This document shows, piece by piece, positions 15,440-24,344 of a stretch of DNA of 64,000 nucleotides (positions are counted from its first letter, which is position 1; each line of letters begins with the position of its first letter). The translations under genes and the position numbers were made by a program. Source of the DNA: Pseudomonadota bacterium. Lineage in GTDB: Bacteria > Pseudomonadota > Gammaproteobacteria > Burkholderiales > Burkholderiaceae_C. The notes beneath the pieces are model-generated. The model had not been told where the DNA came from, made no database searches, and was given only the letters and a program-made list of their open reading frames with translations. Location: assembly GCA_029779845.1 (NCBI GenBank), contig JAKOZT010000037.1, positions 124,001 through 188,000 on the forward strand, read 5' to 3'.

Positions 15440-16072
15440 ATGAAGATGGACGATCTCTCCGAACTCGCGCCGCAGATGGCGGCCGGCGCTTCGCCGGAAG
15501 TGTTCCACCGGCTCGGCCTGATCACGCGCCAGCTGCACGACACGCTGCACCAGCTCGGCGTGATGCCCAAGCTGCAGATGGCCGCCGACGGCCTGCCCGA
15601 CGCGCGCAGCCGGCTGAACTACATCGTTACCAAGACCAGCGACGCCGCCAACAGGGTGCTGAACTCGGTCGACCAGGCCAAGGCCGACCACGCCCACATC
15701 GCCAGCGAAACGCGCCGCATCGCCGAGGCGATGGTGCGCGATCCGGTCAAGGCGGTGGCCTCCGGCGCGGTGATGAACTTCGTCGGCGACGTCGAGGCCG
15801 CCACCGCGCGCATCGACCGGCACCTCACCGACATCATGCTGGCGCAGGACTTCCACGACCTCACCGGCCAGGTGGTGGCCAAGGTCGTGACGCTGGCCAC
15901 CGAGCTGGAAGACAGCCTCGTCAAGCTGCTGATGCAGGCCGCGCCGCCCGAGCAGGCGCAGAAGGTCGAGGCCGCCGTGCTGCACGGGCCGGTGGTGAAC
16001 CCGCAAGGGCGCACCGACGTCGTGCAGAACCAGGCCGAAGTGGACGACCTGCTGGCCTCGCTGGGCTTCTAG
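15440..16072 (+). CDS. cheZ: CheY-P phosphatase CheZ
   Basis: A 210-residue, mostly helical protein that dephosphorylates CheY-P. The catalytic region LAQDFHDLTGQVV matches the E. coli active site with its Gln, and the C-terminal peptide AEVDDLLASLGF is the conserved CheY-binding tail. The ATG at 15440 comes 32 bp after cheY. It ends four bases before the convergent monooxygenase gene, where the motility cluster is interrupted. Confidence 0.94.
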   Translation: MKMDDLSELAPQMAAGASPEVFHRLGLITRQLHDTLHQLGVMPKLQMAADGLPDARSRLNYIVTKTSDAANRVLNSVDQAKADHAHIASETRRIAEAMVRDPVKAVASGAVMNFVGDVEAATARIDRHLTDIMLAQDFHDLTGQVVAKVVTLATELEDSLVKLLMQAAPPEQAQKVEAAVLHGPVVNPQGRTDVVQNQAEVDDLLASLGF

Positions 16073-16076
16073 GCTT

Positions 16077-17987
16077 TCAGCCCCGCACGCGCAGGATGGC
16101 GGCGAAGTAGGCCGCCAGTTCCTCGCGGGCTGACAGCGGCAGCACGTGGGCGACGTACTGGTCGGGCCGCACGATGACGATGCAGCCGGCCGCGCGATCG
16201 ATGCCGCGCAGCGTGAACACGTCCTCGCCGCGCTTCAGGTCGGCGCAGAACACCTTCTCGTAGTCACACAGCCCGTAGCGGCCGACGTGCGGGCGCAGCA
16301 GCGTGGGCATCGCGCCGTAGTCCAGCGCGCGAAAGCCGGGCTGGAACACCGCGCGAACGTCGATCACCGCATCCCGGTCTTCGCCAGTCGCGGTGTGGCG
16401 GCGCACCGGCGAGGCAGCGTCGTGCTCGAGCCAGTCGCACAGCGTGGCGACGGCGCCGCCGGGCGCACCCACGTCATCGGCGGGCGCGAAGACGAACAGG
16501 CGGAAGCGCGCGTCGGCGTCCACGCAATGGCCCAGCTGCATCGGCTTGGCGTCGGCCAGCCGGATCACCGGCGCGGAGTGGAAGCGCTTGCCGATCTCGA
16601 AACCCGTCGCCAGAGGCTGGTGCGTGGCCGCGCCCGTCAGCGCGCTGCGCTCGTACTGGATCGTGAGGCCGCACGTGAAGGGCAGGTTGTTGACGAACTC
16701 GCGCGCCACGCGCGGCAGGCCGTCCGTGGCGGCATCGTCCTCGGCGCGCGCGCCGACCACGCGCGCCCACTTGTGGTCGAACTCCACCAGCCCCTTGGCG
16801 GCGGCGCGGCGCTCGCCCGAATAGCTGTGCAGCAGGGCCGGGTCGGCGCGGCCGGTCAGCACCGAGATCAGCTTCCAGCCGAGGTTGAAGGTGTCGCCCA
16901 TCGAGACGTTCATGCCCTGCCCGGCCTTCGGGCTGTGCGTGTGGCAGGCGTCGCCGGCCAGCATCACGCGCGGCGCGCGCGTGGCCACCTGCGCTTCGGG
17001 CACGTCGTCGAACTTGTCGGTCAGGCGGTGGCCGATCTCGTAGATCGACCACCACACCACTTCCTTCACGTCGAGCGAGAAGGGCCGGAAGATGCGCTGT
17101 GCCTTGGCGATGATGTCGCTCGCACCCATGCCGCGGTCGGCCACGCGCTCGTGCTCGCCGAGCGCGTCCATCTCGACGTACAGCCGCACCAGGTGCCCGC
17201 CCTCGCGCGGCAGCACCATCAGGATGCCCTCGTCCTTCGAGCGCACGAAGGACTTCATGCGCCAGTCGGGGAAGTCGGTGACTGCCAGCACGTCCATCAC
17301 GCCCCAGGCCTGGTGCGCCGCATCGCCGTGCAGCGCGCCGCCGATCGCGCCGCGCACCGCCGAGCGCGCGCCGTCGCAGCCGATCACGTAGTTGGCGCGC
17401 ACGGTGGCGGTCCGGCCTTCGCGGCCGGGCGCGGTGTGTTCGAGCGTGACGGTGACGGGGTACTCGGCGGCGTTCGGGTCGATGCTCAGGCCGGCCACCT
17501 TCAGGCCGTAGTCGGGCACGAGGCGGCTGGGCGAGTTGCGCATGATGTCGAGGAACATGTCGTGCACGCGCGCCTGGTTGATCAGCACGTGCGGCATCTC
17601 GGAGGTGCCGTCGGGCACGTCCTGCACGCGCGCGACGCGCGTCAGGCCCGCATCCGCGCCGGGCGCCCAGAAGGTCGTCTCGTTGATCCACACCGACTCG
17701 CGCTTGACCTTCCCGGCGAAGCCGAAGGCCTGGAACATCTCCATCGAGCGCACGCTGATGCCGTCGGCCTGGCCTTTTTCCATCGGGCCGAGCTTGGGCT
17801 CGACCAGCAGCGTGCGGATCGAGGGCACGCGCGCCAGCTGCGCGGCCAGGCACAGGCCGGCGGGGCCGGAGCCCGCGATTAGCACGTCGACCGTCTGCGG
17901 CAGCGGGTCGCCGGCGCGGCGGTGGCCGGGCGCGGCGGGGAACACATCGGGATCGCCGGGGTTGAAGCCGTTGACGTGGAATTGCAT
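16077..17987 (-). CDS. FAD-dependent aromatic monooxygenase, 3-hydroxybenzoate 4-monooxygenase-like
   Basis: A 636-residue flavoprotein hydroxylase of the phenol 2-monooxygenase/MobA group. It has the FAD motif GSGPAG (residues 39-44), the substrate/FAD region GQADGISVRSMEMFQAFGFAGKV in part, the GDACHTHSPKAGQGMN motif and a C-terminal thioredoxin-like domain. Length matches Comamonas MobA (about 639, from memory), which makes protocatechuate from 3-hydroxybenzoate with NADPH and O2. The ATG at 17987 follows AGGAG closely. It is divergent from a MarR regulator over an operator-like palindrome. Phenol-type substrates cannot be excluded. Confidence 0.82.
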   Translation of the reverse strand: MQFHVNGFNPGDPDVFPAAPGHRRAGDPLPQTVDVLIAGSGPAGLCLAAQLARVPSIRTLLVEPKLGPMEKGQADGISVRSMEMFQAFGFAGKVKRESVWINETTFWAPGADAGLTRVARVQDVPDGTSEMPHVLINQARVHDMFLDIMRNSPSRLVPDYGLKVAGLSIDPNAAEYPVTVTLEHTAPGREGRTATVRANYVIGCDGARSAVRGAIGGALHGDAAHQAWGVMDVLAVTDFPDWRMKSFVRSKDEGILMVLPREGGHLVRLYVEMDALGEHERVADRGMGASDIIAKAQRIFRPFSLDVKEVVWWSIYEIGHRLTDKFDDVPEAQVATRAPRVMLAGDACHTHSPKAGQGMNVSMGDTFNLGWKLISVLTGRADPALLHSYSGERRAAAKGLVEFDHKWARVVGARAEDDAATDGLPRVAREFVNNLPFTCGLTIQYERSALTGAATHQPLATGFEIGKRFHSAPVIRLADAKPMQLGHCVDADARFRLFVFAPADDVGAPGGAVATLCDWLEHDAASPVRRHTATGEDRDAVIDVRAVFQPGFRALDYGAMPTLLRPHVGRYGLCDYEKVFCADLKRGEDVFTLRGIDRAAGCIVIVRPDQYVAHVLPLSAREELAAYFAAILRVRG

Positions 17988-18016
17988 GCCTGTCTCCTGA
18001 AAGGGCTCGCCTAACG

Positions 18017-18033
18017 ATAAGTACACTTATAAT
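18017..18033. promoter_or_regulatory. MarR-type operator overlapping a -10 box
   Basis: ATAAGT-AC-ACTTAT at 18017-18030 is an inverted repeat with perfect 6-bp arms. Its right end overlaps TATAAT at 18028-18033, a consensus -10 for the marR gene. This AT-rich patch stands out in very GC-rich surroundings and lies between the monooxygenase and marR genes, as expected for MarR autorepression and co-control. Confidence 0.65.
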
Positions 18034-18071
18034 AAGCATGCGTTCTACAATGTCAAGACGGAGAGACGCAC

Positions 18072-18509
18072 ATGGACAGCATCGAGATGGCCGGCCACCT
18101 GATCCGCCGCCTGCACCAGCAGTCGACGCAGGTCTTCCAGGCGCGCACGCAGGCGGCGGGTTTCGAGCTGACCCCGGTGCAGTTCGCCGCGCTGGCCGGC
18201 ATCGCCCGCCAGCCCGGCATCGACCAGGCGAGCCTGGCCGCCGCCATCGGCTTCGACCGCGCCACCATCGGCGGCGTGATCGAGCGGCTGGAGCTCAAGG
18301 GCCTGCTCGAGCGCGTGGTCAACGCACAGGACCGCCGCGCGCGCCAGCTCCAGCTCACGCCCGAAGGCGAGCAGGTGCTGGCGCAGTGCCGCCCGGTCGT
18401 GGAGGATCTGCAGGCCGAGATCCTGGGGCCGCTGACGCGCGCGGAACGCGCGGCGTTCCTGGCGCTGGCGCAAAAGGCGCTGGGGTTGACCCCGGCTCGG
18501 CGGCGCTAG
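18072..18509 (+). CDS. MarR-family transcriptional regulator
   Basis: A 145-residue winged-helix regulator. The recognition-helix area (QASLAAAIGFDRATIGGVIERLELKGL, read in pieces) and the wing RVVNAQDRRARQLQLTPEG are typical MarR. GGAG precedes the ATG at 18072 by a good distance. It is divergent from the aromatic monooxygenase and very likely represses it until an aromatic acid binds. Together the two genes form a small catabolic unit inside the flagellar cluster. Confidence 0.9.
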   Translation: MDSIEMAGHLIRRLHQQSTQVFQARTQAAGFELTPVQFAALAGIARQPGIDQASLAAAIGFDRATIGGVIERLELKGLLERVVNAQDRRARQLQLTPEGEQVLAQCRPVVEDLQAEILGPLTRAERAAFLALAQKALGLTPARRR

Positions 18510-18537
18510 CCGCCCACTGCGTCACGCCCCGCGCCGA

Positions 18538-18561
18538 GGGCCGCGATAAGCGGCCCTTTTT
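18538..18561 (+). terminator. Intrinsic terminator after marR
   Basis: GGGCCGC, loop GATAA and GCGGCCC form a perfect 7-bp stem followed by five Ts, 28 bp after the marR stop. Confidence 0.85.
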
Positions 18562-18636
18562 GCGCCCTCTTCCGGCTCAAGTTCCGCCACCCGCCCGGAA
18601 CAATGGCCTGGCCCCCTGTCAACGGGGCGTCACGCC

Positions 18637-19800
18637 ATGGCCGACCAGGACGCACAGGACCGCAATCTCCCAGCCTCAGCCCGCAAGCTGCAGAAAGCAC
18701 GCGAGCAGGGCCAGGTGCCGCGCTCGCGCGACCTGGGGCACTTCGCGGCCATCGCGATCGGCGGCGCGGTGCTGGTGGCGGCGCTGCCCTGGGCCAGCGG
18801 CTGGCTGAAGGCGCGCGTCGCGCAGGCGCTGCAGTTCGACGCGCGCGCCGTCGCCAACCCGCAGGCGATGCTCGAGCGCCTGTCCGAGCTGAGCGCCGCG
18901 ACGCTGTGGATGGTGCTGCCGATGGGGCTGCTGATGTCGCTGGTGGCCCTGGGCGTCAGCGTCGCCTCGGGCGGCTGGAACTTCACGCTCAAGCCGCTGC
19001 AGCCGAAGTTCGCGTTCCTGAACCCGATCGCCGGCATCGGCCGGCTGTTCTCCAAGCAGCAGCTGATCACCGCGCTCAAGGCCTGCGTGCTGGCGCTGAT
19101 CCTCGGCACGATCGGCGCGCTGTACCTGAAGGCGCACGTCGGCGACTTCGCCTCGATGCTGGGCATGAGCCTGCCGGCGGCGGTGGAGTCGGGCGCGGAC
19201 ACGCTGCTCGGCGGCCTGATGCTGCTGGTGCTGGCGCTGGGCGCCTTCGCCGCCGTCGACGTGCCCCTGCAGCGCAAGCTGCTCGCCGACAAGCTGAAGA
19301 TGAGCCACCAGGAAGCCAAGCAGGAACACAAGGAGGCCGAGGGCAACCAGGAGGTCAAGGGCAAGCAGAAGGCCAAGATGCGCGAGGCCTCGCGCCGCCG
19401 CATGCTGGCCGCCGTGCCCAAGGCCGACCTGGTGGTGATGAACCCGACGCACTACGCCGTCGCGATCAAGTACGAGGATGGCCGCATGAGCGCGCCGCGC
19501 GTGGTCGCCAAGGGCGTCGATCTTCTCGCGATGAAGATCCGCGACATCGCGAAGGAATCCAAGGTGCCGGTGCTGCAGTCGCCGGCGCTGGCGCGTGCGC
19601 TGTACGCGCATACGAAGCTCGACCACGAGATCCCGCAGGCGCTGTTCGCCGCGGTGGCGCAGGTGCTGGCCTACGTCTACCAATTGCGCGCCGCGCTGGC
19701 CGGGCGCGGCCCGGCGCCCGGCGAGCTGCCCGAGCTGCCGGTGCCGGCCGAGCTCGACCCGCACAACGAAGCCGTTCCTGACATGGAGCTCTACGAATGA
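18637..19800 (+). CDS. flhB: Flagellar export switch protein FlhB
   Basis: A 387-residue inner-membrane export component. Membrane segments lie at about 33-52, 88-110, 142-165 and 185-210. The cytoplasmic domain contains the autocleavage motif NPTH at residues 269-272, which switches export from rod/hook to filament substrates. A charged linker rich in Lys/Glu (220-255) precedes it. The start at 18637 gives the normal DRNLPASARKLQKAREQGQV N-terminus. Its stop overlaps the flhA start as ATGA. Confidence 0.96.
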   Translation: MADQDAQDRNLPASARKLQKAREQGQVPRSRDLGHFAAIAIGGAVLVAALPWASGWLKARVAQALQFDARAVANPQAMLERLSELSAATLWMVLPMGLLMSLVALGVSVASGGWNFTLKPLQPKFAFLNPIAGIGRLFSKQQLITALKACVLALILGTIGALYLKAHVGDFASMLGMSLPAAVESGADTLLGGLMLLVLALGAFAAVDVPLQRKLLADKLKMSHQEAKQEHKEAEGNQEVKGKQKAKMREASRRRMLAAVPKADLVVMNPTHYAVAIKYEDGRMSAPRVVAKGVDLLAMKIRDIAKESKVPVLQSPALARALYAHTKLDHEIPQALFAAVAQVLAYVYQLRAALAGRGPAPGELPELPVPAELDPHNEAVPDMELYE

Positions 19801-21884
19801 ACCCGTTCGTCCAGCAACTGCGCACGATGATCGGGCCCGACGGCCGCGCGCTGCGCGCGCTGATGGCGCCGGTCGCCGTGGTGATGATCCTGGCGATGAT
19901 GGTGCTGCCGCTGCCGGCCTTCGCGCTGGACGTGCTGTTCACCTTCAACATCGCGATGGCGCTGATGGTGCTGATGGTGGCGGCCTACATGATCAAGCCG
20001 CTGGACTTCGCCGCCTTCCCGACGGTGATCCTGCTGACCACGCTGCTGCGCCTGTCGCTGAACGTCGCCTCGACGCGCGTGGTGCTGATGGAAGGCCACA
20101 CCGGCCCGGGCGCGGCCGGCAAGGTGATCGAGTCGTTCGGCCACTTCCTGATCGGCGGCAACTTCGCGGTCGGCCTGATCGTGTTCGCGATCCTCGTGGT
20201 GATCAACTTCATCGTCGTCACCAAGGGCGCCGAGCGCATCGCCGAAGTCGGCGCGCGCTTCACGCTCGACGCGATGCCCGGCAAGCAGATGGCGATCGAC
20301 GCCGACCTGAACGCCGGCCTGATCGACGAGAAGCAGGCGCGGCAGCGCCGCCAGGAAGTCGGCGACGAGGCGGAGTTCTTCGGCTCGATGGACGGCGCCA
20401 GCAAGTTCGTGCGCGGCGACGCGATGGCGGGCTTGCTGATCCTGTTCATCAACATCATCGGCGGCTTCGTGATCGGCGTGGCGCAGCATGGCTTGACGGC
20501 CAGCGATGCGGCCAACAGCTACATCCTGCTGGCGATCGGCGACGCGCTGGTGGCGCAGATCCCGGCGCTGCTGATCTCGGTGGCGGCGGCGATGGTGGTC
20601 TCGCGCGTCGGCAAGGAGCAGGACGTCGGCAGCCAGATCGCCAAGCAGGTGTTCAGCTCGGCGCGCGGCCTGGGCATCACCGCCGCCATCATCGGCGCGC
20701 TCGGGCTGATCCCGGGCATGCCGAACCTGGTGTTCATCACGCTCGGCTCGGCGCTCGGCTACGCCGCGTGGTGGATGAAGGAGCGCGAGCGCCAGGCGAA
20801 GGAACGCGAGCCGGTGCGCCCGGCCGAGGCGGCGCAGGCGAACCCGGAAGCCACCTGGGACGACCTGCAGCCGGTCGACACGCTGGGCCTGGAAGTGGGC
20901 TATCGCCTGATCGCGCTGGTCGACAAGACGCGCCAGGGCGACCTGCTGGCGCGCATCAAGGGCGTGCGCAAGAAGTTCGCGCAGGACGTCGGCTTCCTGC
21001 CGCCGCCGGTGCACATCCGCGACAACCTCGAGCTCAAGCCGAGCGCCTACCGCATCACGCTGCGCGGCGCGGTGGTCGGTGAGGGCGAGGCCTATCCCGG
21101 CATGCTGCTGGCGATCAACCCGGGCGGTGCGAGCACCAATCTCATCGGCACGCGCACCGTCGACCCGGCCTTCGGCCTGCCCGCGGTGTGGATCGAGGAG
21201 CGCCAGCGCGAAGCAGCGCAGATGGGCGGATTTACCGTCGTTGATTGCTCGACCGTCGTCGCGACCCATCTCTCACACTTGATGCAACTCCACGCGGCCA
21301 AGTTGCTCGGCCGCGTCGAGACGCAACAGCTGGTCGAACACGTGACCAAGCTGGCCCCGAAGCTGATCGAAGACGTCGTGCCCAAGATGGTCGGAATCGC
21401 CACCCTGCAAAAAGTCCTCCAGCTGCTGCTGGAAGAGGGCGTGCACATCCGCGACATGCGCTCCATCGTCGAATGCCTGGCCGAGCACGCTGCCACCGTC
21501 ACCGACCCGGCCGAGCTGGCGCGCCGCATCCGCGTGCACCTGGCGCCGGCGATCGTGCAGCAGATCTACGGGCCGGCGAAGGAACTGGACGTGATCGCGC
21601 TCGAACCCGACCTCGAGCGCCTGGTGACGCAGGCGCTGAACTCGCCGCACGGCGCGGTGCTCGACCCCGGCGTGGCCGACACGCTGGCGCGCAGCGCCGC
21701 CGAGACCGCCAAGCGCCAGGAAGACCTGGGCGTGCCGGCCTGCCTGCTGGTGCCGGACCTGATCCGCGCGCCGATGGCCCGTTTGCTCAAGCGCGCCGCG
21801 CCGCGGCTGCGCGTGCTGGGGCACAGCGAGATCCCTGAAACGCATTCGATCCGTATTGGCTCGGTGATTGGAGCTCAGTCATGA
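19797..21884 (+). CDS. flhA: Flagellar export gate protein FlhA
   Basis: A 695-residue core protein of the flagellar type III export gate. The N-terminal half has eight membrane helices and the conserved cytoplasmic loop with RLSLNVASTRVVL and GHTGPGAAGKVIESFG; the C-terminal half (about 350-695) is the cytoplasmic ring that docks chaperone-substrate complexes. Length is normal. It is coupled to flhB and to flhF by ATGA overlaps. Confidence 0.97.
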   Translation: MNPFVQQLRTMIGPDGRALRALMAPVAVVMILAMMVLPLPAFALDVLFTFNIAMALMVLMVAAYMIKPLDFAAFPTVILLTTLLRLSLNVASTRVVLMEGHTGPGAAGKVIESFGHFLIGGNFAVGLIVFAILVVINFIVVTKGAERIAEVGARFTLDAMPGKQMAIDADLNAGLIDEKQARQRRQEVGDEAEFFGSMDGASKFVRGDAMAGLLILFINIIGGFVIGVAQHGLTASDAANSYILLAIGDALVAQIPALLISVAAAMVVSRVGKEQDVGSQIAKQVFSSARGLGITAAIIGALGLIPGMPNLVFITLGSALGYAAWWMKERERQAKEREPVRPAEAAQANPEATWDDLQPVDTLGLEVGYRLIALVDKTRQGDLLARIKGVRKKFAQDVGFLPPPVHIRDNLELKPSAYRITLRGAVVGEGEAYPGMLLAINPGGASTNLIGTRTVDPAFGLPAVWIEERQREAAQMGGFTVVDCSTVVATHLSHLMQLHAAKLLGRVETQQLVEHVTKLAPKLIEDVVPKMVGIATLQKVLQLLLEEGVHIRDMRSIVECLAEHAATVTDPAELARRIRVHLAPAIVQQIYGPAKELDVIALEPDLERLVTQALNSPHGAVLDPGVADTLARSAAETAKRQEDLGVPACLLVPDLIRAPMARLLKRAAPRLRVLGHSEIPETHSIRIGSVIGAQS

Positions 21885-23449
21885 ACTGCAAACGCTTCAC
21901 GGCGCGTACCTCGCGCGAAGCCCTGACCCTGGTGCGCCAGGCCTTCGGCGAAGACGCCGTGGTGCTGTCCACCAAGCCCTGCGCCGAAGGCGTGGAGGTG
22001 CTGGCGATGGCGCCGGAAGGCATGGCGCACATCGAGCAGATCTCCGCTTCGGCGCCCAAGGTCTCGGCCCCCGCCGTCAAGCAGACGCCGCCGGCGCGCA
22101 AGGGCAAGGGCCTGGCCGAACGCATCGAGCCCGAGGCCTCGCCGGTGGAGGAAGACGTGCGCAAGCTCTCGATGAGCACGCTGTCGTTCCAGGACTTCGT
22201 GCGCGAGCGCATGCTCAAGCGCCGCCAGGAGGCGATGAGCGAGATCTCGCGCTTCCCCGACGACGCGGCGCAGATGCCGATCATCGGCTCGTACACCGAG
22301 GTGCCGCCGACCCCGCCGCAGCCCGTGGCGCCGGCGCGTGCCGCCGAGCCGGCGGTGGAGCGCACCAGCCCGCTGCAGCAGCGCCTGAACGCTTCGGCCG
22401 CCGCGGTGCAGCCTGCCGCCGCCAAGCCGGCCATCGCCGTGCCGGTGCTGCACGACATGCCCGCCGCCGAACCCGCCGCGCCCTCTGCGCTAGTCGCCAC
22501 GCGCCGCGACCAGGAAGAGATGCTCAAGGAGCTTCGCCAGGTCAAGGGCCTGATCGAGGAGCGCTTCGGCGCGCTCGCCTTCATGGAGAAGCTGCAGCGC
22601 CAGCCGGCGCAGGCGCGCCTGACGCAGCGCCTGCTCGACGCCGGCTTCTCGCCCGCGCTGATCCGCAAGCTCGCCGAGGCGATGCCGCACGAAGTGACGG
22701 ACGAAACCGGCTGGGCCGCCTCGGTGCTGGAGCGCAACATCCTGACCGGCGAAGCCGAGGGCGCGCTGGAAGACCAGGGCGGCGTCTACGCGATGATCGG
22801 CGCCACCGGCGTCGGCAAGACCACCTCGACCGCCAAGATCGCCGCCGCCTTCGCCGCCAAGTACGGCGCCAACAACCTCGGCCTGATCACGCTGGACGCC
22901 TACCGCATGGGCGCGCACGAGCAGCTGCGCGCCTACGGCCGCATCCTCGGCGTGCCGGTGCACACCGCGCACGACCGCGCCTCGCTGGAAGACCTGCTGG
23001 AGCTGCTGGCCGGCAAGAAGATGGTGCTGATCGACACCGCCGGCATGGCGCAGCGCGACAGCCGCACGCGCGAGCTGCTCGACATGCTGCAGCACCGCGC
23101 CATCAAGCGCCTGCTGGTGATCAACGCCGCCAGCCAGGGCGAGACCATCGAGGACGTGCTGATCGCCTACCGCGCCGCCAGCTGCTGCGGCGTGGTGCTG
23201 TCCAAGCTCGACGAGGCCGTCAAGCTCGGCCCCGCGCTGGACGCGCTGATCCGCCACAAGCTGAAGGTCGTCGGCGTCGCCAACGGCCAGCGCGTGCCGG
23301 AAGACTGGCACCGCCTGTCGGCCAACGCGCTGACGCACCGCGCGCTGCGCGGCGGCGGCAGCTCGGCCTACAAGCTCGACGCCGGCGACGTCAACCTGAT
23401 CTTCGCGGCGCCCAAGAGCGGGCTGCTGCAGGCGGCCGCGGCGCTCTGA
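21881..23449 (+). CDS. flhF: Flagellar SRP-like GTPase FlhF
   Basis: A 522-residue SRP-type GTPase that sets flagellar place and number. The GTPase part has the P-loop GATGVGKTT (307-315), LDAYRMGAHEQLRAYG, the DTAG motif and SKLDEAVKLG as the guanine-specificity region. The N-terminal 200 residues (B domain) are long and rich in Pro/Ala/Glu. It acts at the cell pole in polar flagellates. ATGA overlap with flhA; an flhG-like gene follows after 47 bp. Confidence 0.94.
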   Translation: MNCKRFTARTSREALTLVRQAFGEDAVVLSTKPCAEGVEVLAMAPEGMAHIEQISASAPKVSAPAVKQTPPARKGKGLAERIEPEASPVEEDVRKLSMSTLSFQDFVRERMLKRRQEAMSEISRFPDDAAQMPIIGSYTEVPPTPPQPVAPARAAEPAVERTSPLQQRLNASAAAVQPAAAKPAIAVPVLHDMPAAEPAAPSALVATRRDQEEMLKELRQVKGLIEERFGALAFMEKLQRQPAQARLTQRLLDAGFSPALIRKLAEAMPHEVTDETGWAASVLERNILTGEAEGALEDQGGVYAMIGATGVGKTTSTAKIAAAFAAKYGANNLGLITLDAYRMGAHEQLRAYGRILGVPVHTAHDRASLEDLLELLAGKKMVLIDTAGMAQRDSRTRELLDMLQHRAIKRLLVINAASQGETIEDVLIAYRAASCCGVVLSKLDEAVKLGPALDALIRHKLKVVGVANGQRVPEDWHRLSANALTHRALRGGGSSAYKLDAGDVNLIFAAPKSGLLQAAAAL

Positions 23450-23496
23450 GCTCCGCACCGAACACAACAACGACTTATCCGCTTTCGCCCCCGACG

Positions 23497-24327
23497 ATGC
23501 GCGACTTCGATTCCAAGCCCCTGCCGCTGGACCAGGCCGACGGCCTGCGCCGGCTGTTCGCCCGGCAGCGCGTGAAGATGATTCCCGTGGTGTCCAACCC
23601 GCACGTGGCCTTCGGCGGCGTGATGCTCGAGCGCCTGTGCGCCGGCTTCACCGAGCTGGGCCTGCACGTGCTGGTGGTCGACGCCTCCGAGCGCGCCGGC
23701 GCGCCCTCCGAGCTGGCCGTGATGGACCTGGCCGATGCGATCGAGCGGCTGTCCGACGGCGTGTCCTACCTCGCCGCGCGCGGGCTGGCGATCCGCCACG
23801 TCGACGCCACCGGCTCGACCGCGCCCTTCCTCGCCGCGCTGACCGACGCCGCGCCGCGCGCCGAGGTGATCCTGGTGCACGCGCCGGCCACCGAACTGGC
23901 GCGGCTGTTCGCGCGCGGCGCCGAGCTGGCGCGCCGCAGCGGCGACGAATCCGCGCTGGTGCGGCCGCTGCTGCTGGCCGACGACCGCCCGGCCAGCGTG
24001 ACGCACGCCTACGCCGCGCTCAAGCTGCTGTCGCAGCGCGCCGGCCTGGTGGTGCACGACCTGCTGCTGGCCGCCGCGCCGAACTCGCCGCGCGCCGAGC
24101 GCATCGCGATGCAGCTGGCCACCTGCGCCGACGACTTCCTCGGCGCGGTGCTGCGCGACTGGGTGCGCCTGGACCCCGCCACCGACGCCAGCGAGGCGCC
24201 CAGCGAGGCGCTGCGCCGCTGGGTGCGTGAGACGCTGCGGCTCGATGCCGCGCCGGCGCCCGCGGCCGCGCCGTACTACGTCGACCGCCCGCCGCAGCGC
24301 GGCGACGCACGCCGGGCCATGAATTGA
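23497..24327 (+). CDS. FlhG/FleN-like protein with degraded ATP-binding loop
   Basis: A 276-residue protein in the flhG position between flhF and fliA. The overall layout is MinD/ParA-like (a Walker A-like turn, then LGLHVLVVDASE, then VILVHAP, then LLLADDRPASVTHAYAALKLLSQRAGLVVHDLLLAA in pieces). The Walker A lysine motif is gone: KGGVGKT is replaced by SNPHVAFGGVM at residues 33-43. ATP hydrolysis is therefore doubtful, although FlhF partnering may remain. It also lacks an obvious DQAxxLR-type N-terminus apart from LDQADGLRRL, which resembles the FlhF-activating helix and does look conserved. Confidence 0.75.
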   Translation: MRDFDSKPLPLDQADGLRRLFARQRVKMIPVVSNPHVAFGGVMLERLCAGFTELGLHVLVVDASERAGAPSELAVMDLADAIERLSDGVSYLAARGLAIRHVDATGSTAPFLAALTDAAPRAEVILVHAPATELARLFARGAELARRSGDESALVRPLLLADDRPASVTHAYAALKLLSQRAGLVVHDLLLAAAPNSPRAERIAMQLATCADDFLGAVLRDWVRLDPATDASEAPSEALRRWVRETLRLDAAPAPAAAPYYVDRPPQRGDARRAMN

Positions 24328-24344
24328 TGAGCAGGGAGCAGACG

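Noticed and set aside
18577-18603. Sigma-28-like TCAAGTTC before flhB
   Set aside because: The -10 at the right spacing (CGGAACAA) does not match; flhBA are usually FlhDC/sigma-70 genes.
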